From Patiria miniata (lineage: Eukaryota > Echinodermata > Asteroidea > Valvatida > Asterinidae), in the NCBI RefSeq assembly GCF_015706575.1, contig NW_024037063.1, forward strand, positions 20,708,927-20,772,926: 64,000 bases of DNA, in the 5' to 3' direction. Positions 10,710 to 24,105 of this stretch are shown piece by piece (the first letter of the stretch is position 1; each line of letters opens with the position of its first letter). Made by a program: the position numbers and the translations under genes. Below the pieces are notes generated by a model. The model ran no database searches. It saw only the letters and a list, made by a program, of their open reading frames with translations, and was not told the DNA's origin.

Positions 10710-13700
10710 GACATCATGAAATTCAGCTTCACATTTAAAACTGGCCAGGGAGCTGGACATTGACCTCGTACAAGAGGTTAAAGCTAATAAAGTCAAACAT
10801 TGACAAATTTCCAAAGATTTTGTTCAACAATGTTACTTCATGTTTTGTGAAACACCCCTCTGGCCATGTCTGTAATGGTATGTGCCTCGGCTGCATGGTG
10901 CATGGCTGAGTGTACTGCAATGTGGCGCAGAATGCAGCGGTGTTTTATCAGCAGCTTCAAAACACCCATGTGACAGGCTCTCGACCAATAGGAATGGGTA
11001 AACTGTCTCAGTATTTATGAATGCTGGTTTAGAATTGCTCCGCGATTTAGCCCTCACGGAACCAGACTAACCCAGCCAGACCCAATCACAACGTCTAGCC
11101 AGTGCCCCAGCCATATGTCTGGACAGGCTAATTGATAAACAAATACCGCCCAGGAAAGGATTAGGACAATAATGGCCCTCCCCTTACCCCTATGGCCACT
11201 AGTGCAATCAAGGGGGACAATGGGGGGATTACAAAAGGGGGTTATTTGGGTGGGATTAAACAGAGGGGTGCCAAAGAATTGTCCTTGCTCTATGAATTAA
11301 GTACGTCTGGATGATGGATGATGCTCAACTTCCACATTTACTTAGAGGAAAAAAAGACTGTTATATATGTAAACCTTTATAACAAGATGAATATCTTTGA
11401 AGCTAGGACTGGAATGTTGGTCAGGATAAATAGTTAACAATCATTTTCAGGCTGGCGAAAGAACGGTTTAGACCTTCTCTACAGGGTGGTGCAAAAAGAA
11501 GGAACCCCACTTATGACAGGAATTTTTAACCTACTCACTTTTTTGAACTGTTTTTTTTATAATGCAGTGAAGTTTGCTCTTCAACCAAACATGGTGAAAA
11601 AAAATCTTTAAAAAATTGCAAGAATAGTGTTATATTATGCCAATTTGAATACAAGTCACCAAAATAACTGTTGTCCTCGTGTAACTTGTTACTTGTGTAG
11701 TGTTTTTTGTCTTCAAATCAAGCTCCGGAGCTAAGTCAAGTGGATCGATTTGAGTTCCTCAAAAATTCAATCTTACCTAATTACCCACTTACATCATACA
11801 TGTGATTTTCAACAAAGGAAACCATTATACTTCTGTGTTTTTTTCCTTGCAAGTTTATTAAGAATACTTGTGCATCCCATTTAAAAAAGAAATGAAATTT
11901 CTGATTGAAGTTTGAACATTCTTTTCTTTCTTTTGAAGACAGAAATTCCTTATTGAGATTTTGAAACAAAGCGAGGATAGCTGCTTTGGTTTAATTCACT
12001 GGAAAATGTTGGTTTTACCATTGTTCACTTTTTTTGTTAATGACCACATTTTCGAAAGAGTAAGGCACTGGGAATATATTTCATATACCCCACAAATATT
12101 GAACAAAACAGGGGAAAATCAGACACTGGGGACGGCAAACGTAGTATTAATTCAAACTGGCCATAGTACATGATTTTTGTCTCTAGCTTTTGATTGTTCC
12201 CCATTGTGTGGGCTCAGAGCTTTTCAAGTGTTGAGAAGGAAGCCCTGGATTAAGCGGCTGAAGTACAAGGCTAGGACCAGTAGAAACCTTTTTTTGGGAC
12301 CCTAGGTCTTTGGCCTAAGCTGACCTTTCCATGTCCGGTCAGATTTTGGCACGAGAAGCCAAGGTGCTGGTCACTCCTTCCATTATCGGATATTCTTGAC
12401 GGAAGCTGACGCACCGAAACCCTTGAATCCAAAACTGAATGTCTTGAAGGAAAAAACGTACAACAAGGTACATGCTCCTCTGAATCAATCCTTGATTTTC
12501 CAGCTCCATCATTGTAAGACAGGACTGATAGTGATACCCTTAAAAAAAACAATGGCATAGCCCTCTTTTGCAAACAAAGATCAGCCACAGGGACACTCTA
12601 TAATCTACGCGGGGGTGTTTACCAGGAAGGGGTACCCAGGATTGTGTTTATCAAGTATAGATTAGTTTGTCTGGGTTGAGATTAGGCTACTGGGTTAGGA
12701 GGGGGTGTGTGTTTGTTCAAGGACAATATAGAGCCTACCTGCTAACAAATGGGATTAGAAAGCTATTGAAACTGCAATTTATAAGACCTTCAGAATTCTA
12801 GGGAGGGATTACCGTTATGTAACCACAGCTAAGGATAACACCACATGTATTGATTATTTTTTTCTTCGATTTTCACAACTCTAGTAATACATGCCCACCA
12901 GACACCCATGTGGTCAGTCAACCTGTAGAAAATATTGAGCTTTAAAAAAAGGCCATTACTTTCTCAAGAATTACATTTCAGCACAAAAATAAGCCTGCTG
13001 ATCTTTCTGGTGTTAGTGGTACAGGATTATTGCAACACCATTTCCGATAGAGACCATTCTAAATTTACCCTGGCCCTTTTGGACGAGTTGAAGAAAATTA
13101 GCCAGGTTTTTTTATCTACTAAACCTTTAGCCTTCGTGGTAGGTATCTGGTAACCAAAACCACGCAGACAAATTTTCATGCAAGAATCGAACCATGATTC
13201 GACTAAAAAGTCCACTTCAAAACAAAAAGCAGATCGCAAAGTTATATCTGTGTATGTATTTTGGCACGGGACGCAGTTTACAAACACTTACCAGAAGAGT
13301 CTGGCGTACAGAATACGCAACCAGACCAGGGGTGGGTGTGACAAAGTCCACAGGGGTGTTTACGGTCGATGCACCGTTATCGGATCTACGGCCTTCTTTT
13401 TCGTACTTTAGACCCCAAATCAGATTCCATATGGTATGTAATCACGCTGCTGCAACCAGTTTGTATTTGTACATGCGATTTTCTGTTAATGTTGGCCACA
13501 GTCCAAGAATGTAGTACAGGTTTGTGTAATCTGGTAAGACTAATCTATCTACAAATATTGGGTACAGTTTTTTGAGACCTGGTTGGATTTTTATACTCTT
13601 GCAGGGTAATCCATTGTCGTAACGCTGGGTAACTTTTTTTTTTTTTCCTAGGAAAAACAAATCTGGTAAAAGTTCAACTTTAGAGTTTCGATTTTAATGT

Positions 13701-14674
13701 GAAGCAGATTTCGTTTTTTAATTGGCCTTCGTGGGTAACCTACACGATTCTGTGAATCATCCAATTTTACCCCGAGCGCTGGAAGAATCCCGGCCTCCAA
13801 AGTAGCGTTTTACGGCAGGAAGTCCACCTCACTGGTACCGTCACGCGAGGAAACAACAAGCAATCCCCACGGGTACCGGGGAAAGTTATCCCTCACCCCT
13901 CTTCTGCTACCCCCCCCCCCCCCTCTTCCCAACCCTCAAAGTAAAGAAAACACATCATCAAATCATCACGCAGAGCTCCAGGAAGAGATACCATGACACA
14001 TGGCGGACCCGGGCGTATCCGTCCAGTCCTGCGGGCCGACTCATATTGGCCCAGGCGACGGCCGTTAATTTTGGCGATCACGCAATCCCTTTAGACAGCC
14101 ACAACCAGCTCAGATCATCGCCTGCCACTCGTAATTAAGCATTTTGAAACAATTTTCTGCGAGTTCTGCACGGAACTTGAAAAGCGTCGAGTGGGCAAAC
14201 CCCTGCTATCAATCACTGTTGTTCGAGCCGAACAACACGACAAGCCAATTAAGTTGATGACATCTGTTGTTTCAACGTGAGATCTCGGCTTAATCCGTCC
14301 TGAAAGTCAAGGTCGAAAAGATTTCTTTCCCCTTTTTTCAATTCTTTTTTCGTTCTTTTCACTTGACACATTGGAAGTACTCGTTTTGAGATTCACACGA
14401 CATGCAACATGCAATTGTTGAAATATATTCAGAAAGTTAAACACTGCTTCGGTTGTATTGATCAAAAGCGGCCAAAAAATTTGTTTTTTGTTTTCAACCT
14501 CATAATTCACAATTTTTCCTTTAAATATTCATCCGTATGCAATCAATGTGTGATTCTTTTTGGTCATTACTGTCCATGCTGACGAGTATGAAAGCCAGAA
14601 GTCACCAAAAAATCCCCCCCCCCAAAAAAAAATATAATATAAAAGAAAATTTAAATCACTCTGTCCTCAAAACA

Positions 14675-15152
14675 TGGCGAGTCAAACTGATCTGGATCCA
14701 AATTTAAGAAATTATTAAAAATATGTAGTAATTATCAAAAGTGCAAATTAGATATGGGATAGCCTGATATTTTGGACATATTTGGTGAAAGTTTCATGTA
14801 TATTGTACCATTTTGAAGAAAAGTGCTAGCAAAGAACACACGACAAAACCACTCAGACCACGGTTCCATGGTTCAACAAATTCATTGAAATCGCGTACTG
14901 ATGTGACAGCATTGTTTGAAACGCAGTCACATCTGTACGCGATTTCAATACATTTGTTGAACCATGGTGTAGTCAGAGTGAATAGCGTGTGTTCTTTGCT
15001 AGCGTTTTTTTTTCAAAATGGTTCAATTGATATACATGAAACTTCCACCAAATATGTCCAAAATACCAGCCTCATATGCACTTGTTTTGATAATTGCTAC
15101 ATATTTTTTAATACTTTCTTTAATTTGGGTCCAGATGATTCTGACTCACCCT
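14675..15152. mobile_element. E-family foldback element
   Basis: Two arms of about 230 bp are inverse copies of each other around a loop of about 35 bases (near 14900-14935). The arms share GACATATTTGGTG, CATTTTGAA, GCTAGCAAAGAACACACG and the CGATTTCAAT stretch. The transcript or single strand would form a very long hairpin. No ORF is recognised. Confidence 0.8.
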
Positions 15153-17244
15153 GTACTGCTTATGAAAACCGGTACTTCACCAAAAGTTAAAACAACAAAA
15201 TGTACATCCCTATCCTCTTAAACCTACTTCAGTCATGCTGTCACTCGGTGACTATACTTAATCATAAATCCGTTTCATGGTTTCAGGAGGGGGAGGGGGG
15301 GGGGGTTGATACAAAACTGCATCTGTCATGGGTCACAACTCAAAGAAGGAAATTGATGAGGACTCCTTAAAACAATCTTTCCTCCTCCAGAGTTGAGTCC
15401 GGGTGTCTTCGTAAAAACAACTTACAGCGACCGGTATCCTGCCTCGGCTGGTGCCAGAGTAATTTCCTCCGACACAACAACTCCTCAAATTTGCTTCCTT
15501 CCTTGAAGAGGTTGACCTTAATTTTTTAATTGAAGAAAAATTTCCCTCCTTAAAGAAAAATTGTAGTTCATCTTTCTAAGGCTTTACTTGTTTATAAAAT
15601 CTGGCCTTACAAACCACAAAATGACATTGAATGATGATTACGCTTAAGAGAATGGTACGGTGCAACAAAATGAAGCGAACCTATTAGAGCTGGTCCCAGC
15701 GCGCACAAAATTCTATTCAAATTGTTCGGAATGGTTATTCACTGGAACAAGTCAACTTAACTTATCAATGGACGGTAATTTATCAAATTACAGACAGTTG
15801 GCGTACGTGCGGCACGTGGAAAACCTTTTCTCAGCTTCAAAAGTGCTTTGTGGTGGCAAGTACGCGTAACCGTAAAAAATGTCAGAAATCACAATTCATT
15901 TCATTTTCATTATTCTGATTTGTTTAGTCAGTTGAGCCCTTGGCATGTATGTTGACACAGTGATGTACGAGGTATGTCTGACTATACAGTCCTAGGAAGT
16001 GTTCCTTGTCAACAAACTTGCTGTAGCTTTAGTGCCTTTTCATTATGTGCATACTCTTGTCTCGCCTGACCGTTTTGAATTTGGAAATTAACATGGGGTC
16101 CTGTAATATGCAGAACCGGGTCCAAGCATACCGGTAGGCTAAGCGTAGCGTTCACAATACCAGTGTGTACATGGGGTTGGATGTAGATTTTGGATTATTT
16201 TACCTGGGTTGAGGGTCTCAACCCAGTCCGAACCAGGTTTGATTTTATCCGTGAAGAAAGCCAGTTGCCCATTGTAGAAACCGTGTTGGATTTTTAGTGT
16301 GGAAGGTGTTCTTGAAATCTGTGTGTTGGATCCAGGCAATTGATGACAGTATGAAAGGCCCTTATTAAGTGTACAGTGCGTCCATGAAATTGTGCCCTGT
16401 TTAGAGTTGGGTTGGTGCCATTAGAGCAGCCTTCGTTCAGCTCACTTAAATTTCTAAAAAAAGGTTGACACGGCCAGTGGTCATGCGTGACCCCTGGTGA
16501 CACAAATCGACCTCATATCCTGCAAACTATCCCGTTCATGTAGCCACTTCTGCTTGACCCTAACTTACAACATGACGTCACGGCAAAAACAGGAATTTAG
16601 TATAAACCACGCAAGCATGGTATCAATGCTGGCCACATTGTGCTCATAAAAACCCGCACAAAATTGATAATGATATAGGGGTTGCACGTTGGGCACACTG
16701 CCCCTCGCAATTAGTAAGCTACTCCATCTTATTTCCTTCTCGTAATTAACAACGTTGAAGTATCGATGGCGAGTCCTAACAAACCCCCACCCCCTTAATA
16801 TTCTTATTTAAACAGGACGAGGTCTGAGACAACCAGTCTGAGGGGGAATCCTCTTGAAGGCGTCTGAGGTTTTTAAGAGTCCTTCCGCCCCTGGAATTAG
16901 GGGGGTGGCTATAGATAGGATGTATCCTGATTCAATGATTGTTCAGCAACAGGTGCAGGAGCCGTAGTAGAGTAGGCCTGAATGTAACATCAGCTCACGC
17001 TAGTGCCCTTGTGTGAAAACTGAAGGGCCACATACCGTACAGTAGGCTAATTCTAGATTGATAACAAATTCAATCCACTGGAATCTCAAGTATCTCTTGT
17101 ATCTAAATTTCACTCATAGAGCAAGCTCCGGCGAAAACCATTAGTTGACTAGTGGTTGATTTGTGACTTAACTTTACGCCTGTGAACTAATCGCAACGTG
17201 CGTACGCCTCTAGTCAAACGATGGTCAAAATGCCATCGCAAAAC

Positions 17245-17335
17245 TCCTTGGTCCTGGCTCCCTGCCATGCTTTTATGATGCGCGCGCTATTGGTAACCAG
17301 TGATGCAACCATGCCATGTGGTTCGGTTCCAAATA
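17245..17335 (+). repeat. T repeat
   Basis: CCTTGGTCCTGGCTCCCTGC and GGTAACCAGTGATGCAA are shared with 57475-57550. Confidence 0.55.
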
Positions 17336-17811
17336 GCTGACTAGAGGAGTCCAATCAACCTTCATTCAAGCAGAGTTAGTTGAACTTTGGTTATAATAGT
17401 CCTCATTCGAACTTGCTCTGAATCATCTTGCCCGTAGTTTTAGTTTGTGGAGCATTATCTTCGCTCAAGTAAACTCCAATCTTTGGAAGTATGAGAGAGG
17501 CCTTCAATTCATGACCCAAGTGAATGTACTCTAATCTTTAATTGGACAACTTAAGATTTTCCTGAAACCATGGAAGAAGGAAACAGACCATGGACCCAGG
17601 AGCTGCCCAAGTCAGGGATCTAACACTTCCAAATGCTGCCACATGGAGTTGAAGTCCATGTTTCAAAACTCCTGCTTGTCAATCAAAGAGTGTGCATCCA
17701 ATCAGATAACGACTTCTTGATCAGGTGACCATACAGTAGCTTAATAAAACTAAGGCCACGTCCGAGTTACCTGGCTACGGCTGGAAATAACATCTGGGGT
17801 TCAAATTTGAA

Positions 17812-17895
17812 TTGGTACATGTTGTTACATTTTTGGTACATGTTGTTACATTTCTGGTACATGTTGTTACATTTCTGATACATGTTGTTACATTT
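17812..17895 (+). repeat. 21-bp tandem repeat, four units
   Basis: Four units of TTGGTACATGTTGTTACATT plus one base follow head to tail with two or three changes (17812, 17833, 17854, 17875). Confidence 0.85.
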
Positions 17896-19514
17896 ACAAC
17901 TTCCAGGCATTTTTGTGTTCCAAGAAAATATCCTGATCATCCCATTACTAAATCCTGCTCAATTTACTCTTCCATGAAGATGCTACAACAAATATCTTCA
18001 ACCAAAAAAACCCCCACAATATTCAGAGATTTCTGCTAAAACAATCCCAGCAATAACTGAAATTGGTATAGACTGCAGGGACATCCCAATGGGAGACTGC
18101 AGTAAAACAAGATTGTACCTAATGGTGCATTGCCAACGAGAAATACAAATAATCGGCAGTCGTTCAAGACCTGTCCCTGGGGACTCTCCAGACGACGAAA
18201 TGCAAGCGAGACCACAAATGCTCACATAAAACTAAATTCATAAATACTGCCATATGTCATGCAACACTAGATGGTCAATACCAAACAAAGCTTTCTAAAA
18301 TTAAAATTAACTACAAATTTTGAGCGACATGACATGTAAATTGTAATTAATCCCTCCAGAACCCCCCCCCCCCCTTTCAATGAATTAACCTCACCAGTAT
18401 CACAGACAAGATACATGTACATGTAATAACACCCCCCTCACTGAAAAACAGGCAGTTTTAATCAGATTTGCTTTTTGGGGGGGGGGGTGAAGTGGGGGGG
18501 GGGGGGGGTTGTAATTTCGTGGGCGGGCAGAGCGAGAGCAAATTGGCTTTCGTCGGGGCAAATAAATCCGGCCATCTTTCAGTCCGCACCAGACGGACGC
18601 CTGATCAACGCGAAGGGGCTTCGCCGCCTGATGATAAAATAAACACGGCCCCGTCCACTCAGGCACGCGCGGTGAGAGGTGTCGCGGGTCCTATCGTTTC
18701 CCCAGCCGTTGGAGTGGTACGTGTCAACGCTGGAACGTGCCGACAATACTATTTTTTTTTTTATTGTAAACGCCCGAGCTGTATATCTTTTTTATAGATA
18801 CATGTACCTAGTGTTATTAATCATTATTGAAAATTTGTTGGCTGGGAAACGACAAGCATCATCGAAATATCCTGTTCACTATGAAGAAACTATGCATAAT
18901 ATGCGATGTTCATGCTGGTAAATTTAGCTCAAAAATCTTGTAAACCACAAAGCACTTCAGCATTTTTATTGCCAAGCACACTTTTTTCCTCTTCATTTTT
19001 CCTCTTTTTCACCCAATTTTCTAACGCCTCAAGAAAATTTGTTATCCAAAACTGAAGCGGATCCCCAATTCCCAGGTTGATTTTTATATTATCTCCCCTG
19101 TCCACTTAAAAAAAATGTTCATCTGCACATATTCCCTGAATCGCGACACAACTTCTCCGTACACTTCTCCCCATCAATGTTTCTTAACATAAATACATGC
19201 GTCCACATCCAGATGTTGACCATTTTGGTTCGGCCAGGCGCCAGGATTTATCGGCAATTAGGCCACCGTTTGGCAGGGTGACCCAATTGTTGCCGGTTCT
19301 CACGGGTCTCACGGGAAATGAGGCTTTTTAATATTGTTTTATGGTTTGCACAATTATTCTAATTCCTGGGGACAGCTGGGGGGAACACCCCCAGCTGCAT
19401 TGAATTTGGCAGTATCACGTAGTACGTGTCAAAATGTGTATTATTGACACTCAAGTTCATGCTTCTCACACCAACTGCATGTTCTTAAGTTGGCTTTGGT
19501 AGATTCAATGCCTA

Positions 19515-19575
19515 ACATGTACATGTACACGAATATACAATGTACATGTACATGTACGTGTACATGTACATGTAT
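19515..19575. repeat. TACATG simple repeat
   Basis: A run of self-complementary TACATG/GTACAT units. The same motif recurs in short bursts across the window. Confidence 0.8.
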
Positions 19576-20114
19576 GCCAATAGCAAAAAAGGACTAAGCA
19601 TTTTTATGCGAGAAATTTAACCATGCAAATTTAAATTAGATTTTGCATGACTGATATTCCGCCTTATGTGGTGCCATTTTAAATGCATACATGTAGAACA
19701 CACCCTTATCACAGGGTAATTATCTACAAGTAATGCTGGTCTATTATTATTGGATAAAAACGAAAGGCCAAACTTTGTTCATCCAAGGATCATGGATTCA
19801 ACCAGGGAATGAATATAATGAACATACTGGTAGTGCAAAAATGATATTCAAAATTGAATCTGTTTTGTATCAAACTGTCCATTGAGTAAGCAGGCAATCA
19901 AAGCCCATTAGCTAGGATTGTAATACACTTTAATACACTTTAATACAATGTAGCACATTGTGTATACATTGTATCAGTAATACAACAAATGTAGCAATTA
20001 CTGAGCTATAAAGGTATGATAAAGAACCTTAGACATTTTTACTGAGTAAAATGAATTCACCAGAATGTTGATGGATAAAAATGAAAAAGGTTTAGGTCTA
20101 GAGTGATATTATAC

Positions 20115-20262
20115 GAATAATGAATGCTTATGAGTGCAATGGTAAGAATAATTGCATGACATGACCGATGGAATGTTCCATTCTACGAGGCGAAGCAACG
20201 TTCCATCTGTCACCAGAACAAATTATTCTTTCCATTGCACAAATGTGAAACATTCATTAGGC
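20115..20262. mobile_element. Small foldback repeat
   Basis: The arms GTGCAATGGTAAGAATAATT (about 20134-20153) and AATTATTCTTTCCATTGCAC are inverse. An inner pair, CGATGGAATGTT and AACGTTCCATCTG, continues the stem. Confidence 0.6.
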
Positions 20263-20276
20263 CTATTTGTTTCATA

Positions 20277-20470
20277 CAACACCTGAATAAATCCTCGTCA
20301 TCTGATTGGTCAGAGCCACCAATCACGTGACCGTGCAACCGAACTTCTATTTACCGCGGAGTAAAACTTTATATTTTTGGGGTGCGCTTGGCCATGCTTT
20401 GGGATGGAGAATTCAATGACATGTGATCAACCACCCACCAATCAGAAGACAGGGATTTACTCATGTGTTG
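20277..20470. mobile_element. TA-flanked MITE carrying CACGTG
   Basis: Inverted ends CAACACCTGAATAAATCC and GGATTTACTCATGTGTTG, with arms extending about 35 bp to CTGATTGGT/ACCAATCAG. TA lies on both sides (20275-20276, 20471-20472). Inside is CCAATCACGTGACC, a CCAAT plus E-box that the element would spread. Confidence 0.65.
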
Positions 20471-22667
20471 TATAAATGTACACTTAACTAGAGTAATAGT
20501 AACCCAAAAAATGTATGTATTTATACATATAGATGTAGAGTACATGTACATGTACGTACATGTACAACCACACCCAAACTGAATGACATCTTCCGAACTC
20601 TTCAGAAAAAAAACTTACACAAGGTTACACATGTACATGTACATGTCCATGTGTGAGCAACATGTGCAGCAAGTCAACGTGTCTGCAGCGAATCAACATA
20701 ACATGCAAAAGGTCTTCTTGTACAGAGTGGGGAAAAAACGGGGTTTAATCGAATGAGGGATTAAAACGCGAGGCAACCGAAACACAGCCGGAAAGCGAAG
20801 CGGAAATCAAGAATACCGTCAGGACATTCTGTCAGCGAGTGAAAACGAGGTAGCAAGAGAGAAAACGTAAAGGAAGAAAGGGAAGAAAAAAAAGGTTACC
20901 TGGCACCAATGCCGGATGACTCATTTTGCGAAGAAAAAAAAAAAAGGACGGTAAATGGGCCAAGGTACAGGCAGGAATGTAGGACAATTTATTTCAAAAT
21001 TTTTTGATAATTTATTTGAGGGGGCCAAGTAGGGGAAATTTAGCAAAAGAAGGGCAGGGCACATGATGATTTGCGGAGTGATTGAGTTACATGTTCTTCT
21101 TTTTCGGTTTTGCTAGTAGGTTTTATGAATGTTGGAAGTTTTTGCATCAAATGTATTTTTTTCTGAGGATTCTCCTTTCTCCATTCACCGAAGAAAGTTC
21201 TGATGAAATAATAACGAATTTATGATTGGTTAAGGAAATAAATAAGGTGATGTAAGATACATGTACAGGACAATGTAACTATTGTGGTAGTGCTTAAACA
21301 AAAAACATGAAGCTCTTCTGTTAGTGTTAAACATGTTTGTGCCCTGATTAAAATGAATATCGGTGTCTAAGTTAATATTCAACTGAAAATAATTCCACCC
21401 CCCAAAAAAGAAGCTGAATGATATTTAAAACTAGATTCTACTCAATTTTAATACTTTGGTTTCTAATTAATCTTCACTAACTGATCTTTTCCAAAAATTT
21501 TCCTGGTCATTTTTTTTGGATTCAAATCTTGATTCGGGGCAGCCAAAGCACGGCCATTTTGTTTATTAATTGTCTGGTGTGGCCCTTGGGCAGATTATGC
21601 GTTCACTCAAGCATAAGGGACGGATAGATCGAGGAAGATTAAAAAATTTCCATCTGCCTGAACCCTGAATGACCCCACACACAGACATGGGGTGGAGTTG
21701 CTCGTTAATAATTAATTTCTGTGGAGTGGCTGTCGCATTTACTTCAGCGGATCATTAATATGCTTGGGGCCGTCTACAAAAAAAATGCAGAAATAAAAGA
21801 GCCCCTGTATTTTACTTGCTGAATTGACTGAATTACATTCACAAACAGTTTGAAGGCATAATGTTTCAATTCTATATGAATTTTTTTGAAGGTTTTCTCT
21901 TTTAAAAATCAGGCATGCAACTGGGAATTAAGGGAAAAAACAAGGATATTTCAAACAACATAAGACTTTGTACAGTGTTTTTCAACTTGTAATGGCATTC
22001 ATGAGAAGAAAAAAAGAGGAAATCAGCAGATCTGAGGAAAAGTTGCATACCTGAAAAATATTATCCTGGATCGAAACAATTTCTGATCGAAACAATAAGC
22101 TTTTTCATTTTTTTTTTTTTTAGAAATGACATGGATGGTGAGCAAAACGATTGCAATTAAACAAATTTTGCACAATTAAATGTTATAAAAATATATTCCC
22201 GAACTATTTTTGAGTTTCATACCAAAAGAATAGATGGTTCTTGATATTGTTATTTTTCCAGAAATACAGTTTATTACAAAAATAAATGAATTTGTTGAAA
22301 GGCATGGATGATGCAACTTTATAATCTTAAGCAGATTAAGTGAAGGGAAAAACAGATTATGTGATGACATAAATGTTTCTTGTGTGTTGAAAGTTGAAAG
22401 CCGCGTTTCCTGTTTTTAGGGGTCTTTCTGGTTTTTGGGGTTTGTTTTGGGGGAGGAAGTCGCAGGAACGGAAACGGAACAATTAGTCAGTCATTGAACA
22501 CGCTGACAGCGGGAACGAATAATCATTGATGTTTAATGGCAATTTTTGGTTACGTCGAGTTCAGTAAACGCATTTGTCATATTGGAGTTGACAACTATTT
22601 GGTTTGAAAACAGGAAAGAAATTCATTGTCGAACATTTCGCAATTCCGTCTCACGCCCTACTTGACC

Positions 22668-23083
22668 TTAACCCTAACCGCCCTGAATCCTCCAAAATCC
22701 TTTTTGCAAATTGGAGGAATTTGCAGGATTGAGGTTACATGGCAAAAGTGCGTTGCTGATTTCGGAGTACGCACTGTGTTAAGGTCTTGGGCCGGACCTT
22801 GTGTTGTTTATGCTCAGCCGTGCATAAATTTAGTCCTTGATTATACTTGACATCCTCCGCACTGCTCCAGGATGTCACTGCCTCTGCCTCAGCCTATTGA
22901 CAGACATAGCCGGAGGATTTTGCAGGATTCAGGCAGTGGTCATCCCTCCATGGACCATATTCAAGAAATAACGGAGGAATTTGCAGGATTGAGGCTATAT
23001 GCTATTTTTCCATGAGGCCAATTGAAAGATTTTGCAGGATTGAGGCTACGTCCTAGCAAAAAGGCCTAGGGAGTTAGGGTTAA
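22668..23083 (+). mobile_element. A-family TTAA-flanked MITE, complete copy
   Basis: This is the best copy: TTAACCCTAACC at 22668 and GTTAGGGTTAA ending at 23083, 416 bp including both TTAA tetramers. A TTAA target with termini starting CCC is the hallmark of piggyBac-type elements. No transposase frame is present, so it is non-autonomous. It encodes nothing. Confidence 0.75.
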
Positions 23084-23370
23084 TGGTGTTGTTGACAAAA
23101 CACTACATGTTTGTAAAAACAATCATGGAGCTCTACAGTACATTTCAAAAATTCTCCGATATGATAGAACAAGCTGGTTTACCCGATCATAGATCGGGTA
23201 GGGCGTAGTGTTGGGGATGAAAATGTGGGGAGTTAAATGTAAATGGGGGATATAGTTGGTGAGACATGCAGTTAAAGAATATCAATTTCTGTGGTGTGAT
23301 CTGAGGCAATTTCTGATCACTAAAACCAATTTGAGCAAAAGATCATCTGTGAAAGTTTTGAGTTTTGACT

Positions 23371-23496
23371 GGTAATTGAATCAGCTACATGTATTCTGAG
23401 CAATAGAATCATTATTGTAGGCTACAATATTTTTATTCGGGGAAGAAAAAGTGTGGGGGGGGGGGAGACCAAACAATGTCCCCCCTCAAAATGTGG

Positions 23497-23527
<31 letters not shown>

Positions 23528-23935
23528 GTCCCCTGTCCCCCGTCGATTTACGCACATGATAATTATGTACCATGGCAACTGTCTGTAAATGTTGCCGTTG
23601 GTCTGTTAAATTGGCTTTTTGTGAGGCAGTCGCATTTGGAAAAGGAAGATCATCTTTTAAACATCATTTTCGAGTTTGGTGTCATTGAATCAGCTATTCT
23701 GAGTAATGGAATCATTATACATGTAGTAGCTACAATTTTTATTCGGGGAAGAAAAGTGGGGGGGGGGACCAAAAAAGTCTCCACCGCTTTAAAATGGGGG
23801 GGGGGGGGGGTGGAGGGGTTCCCTGTCCCCCACCGATTGACGCCCATGATAATTATGTACCATGGCAACAGTCTGTAAATGTTCCCTTTGGTCTGTTAAA
23901 TTGGCATTTTGTGAGGCAGTGGCATTTGTGAGAAA
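23371..23935 (+). repeat. Tandem duplication of a roughly 310-bp unit
   Basis: TTGAATCAGCT...TTTTATTCGGGGAAG...poly(G)...TGTCCCCC...ATGATAATTATGTACCATGG appears twice in direct orientation (23376 and 23685). The units differ mainly in the length of the G runs. The frames across the block are poly-Gly artefacts. Confidence 0.75.
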
Positions 23936-24105
23936 ACGTACTTGAAAGGCTTGCCGTAGTACACAGGCGAAGGCTGATTAAGAAGGTCATAATTAAGTTT
24001 CAGTATATTGGACTCTTCAACAAACGTAAACTTGAACGTCTTACAATTTGCGAGACTGTCTGCGAGGAACTTGTCGAGTCAACTGTTATTCAACTTGGGT
24101 CAACC

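Noticed and set aside
23453..23878. 141-codon plus-strand frame
   Set aside because: Gly/Val-rich translation of poly(G) and GT repeats inside a tandem duplication.
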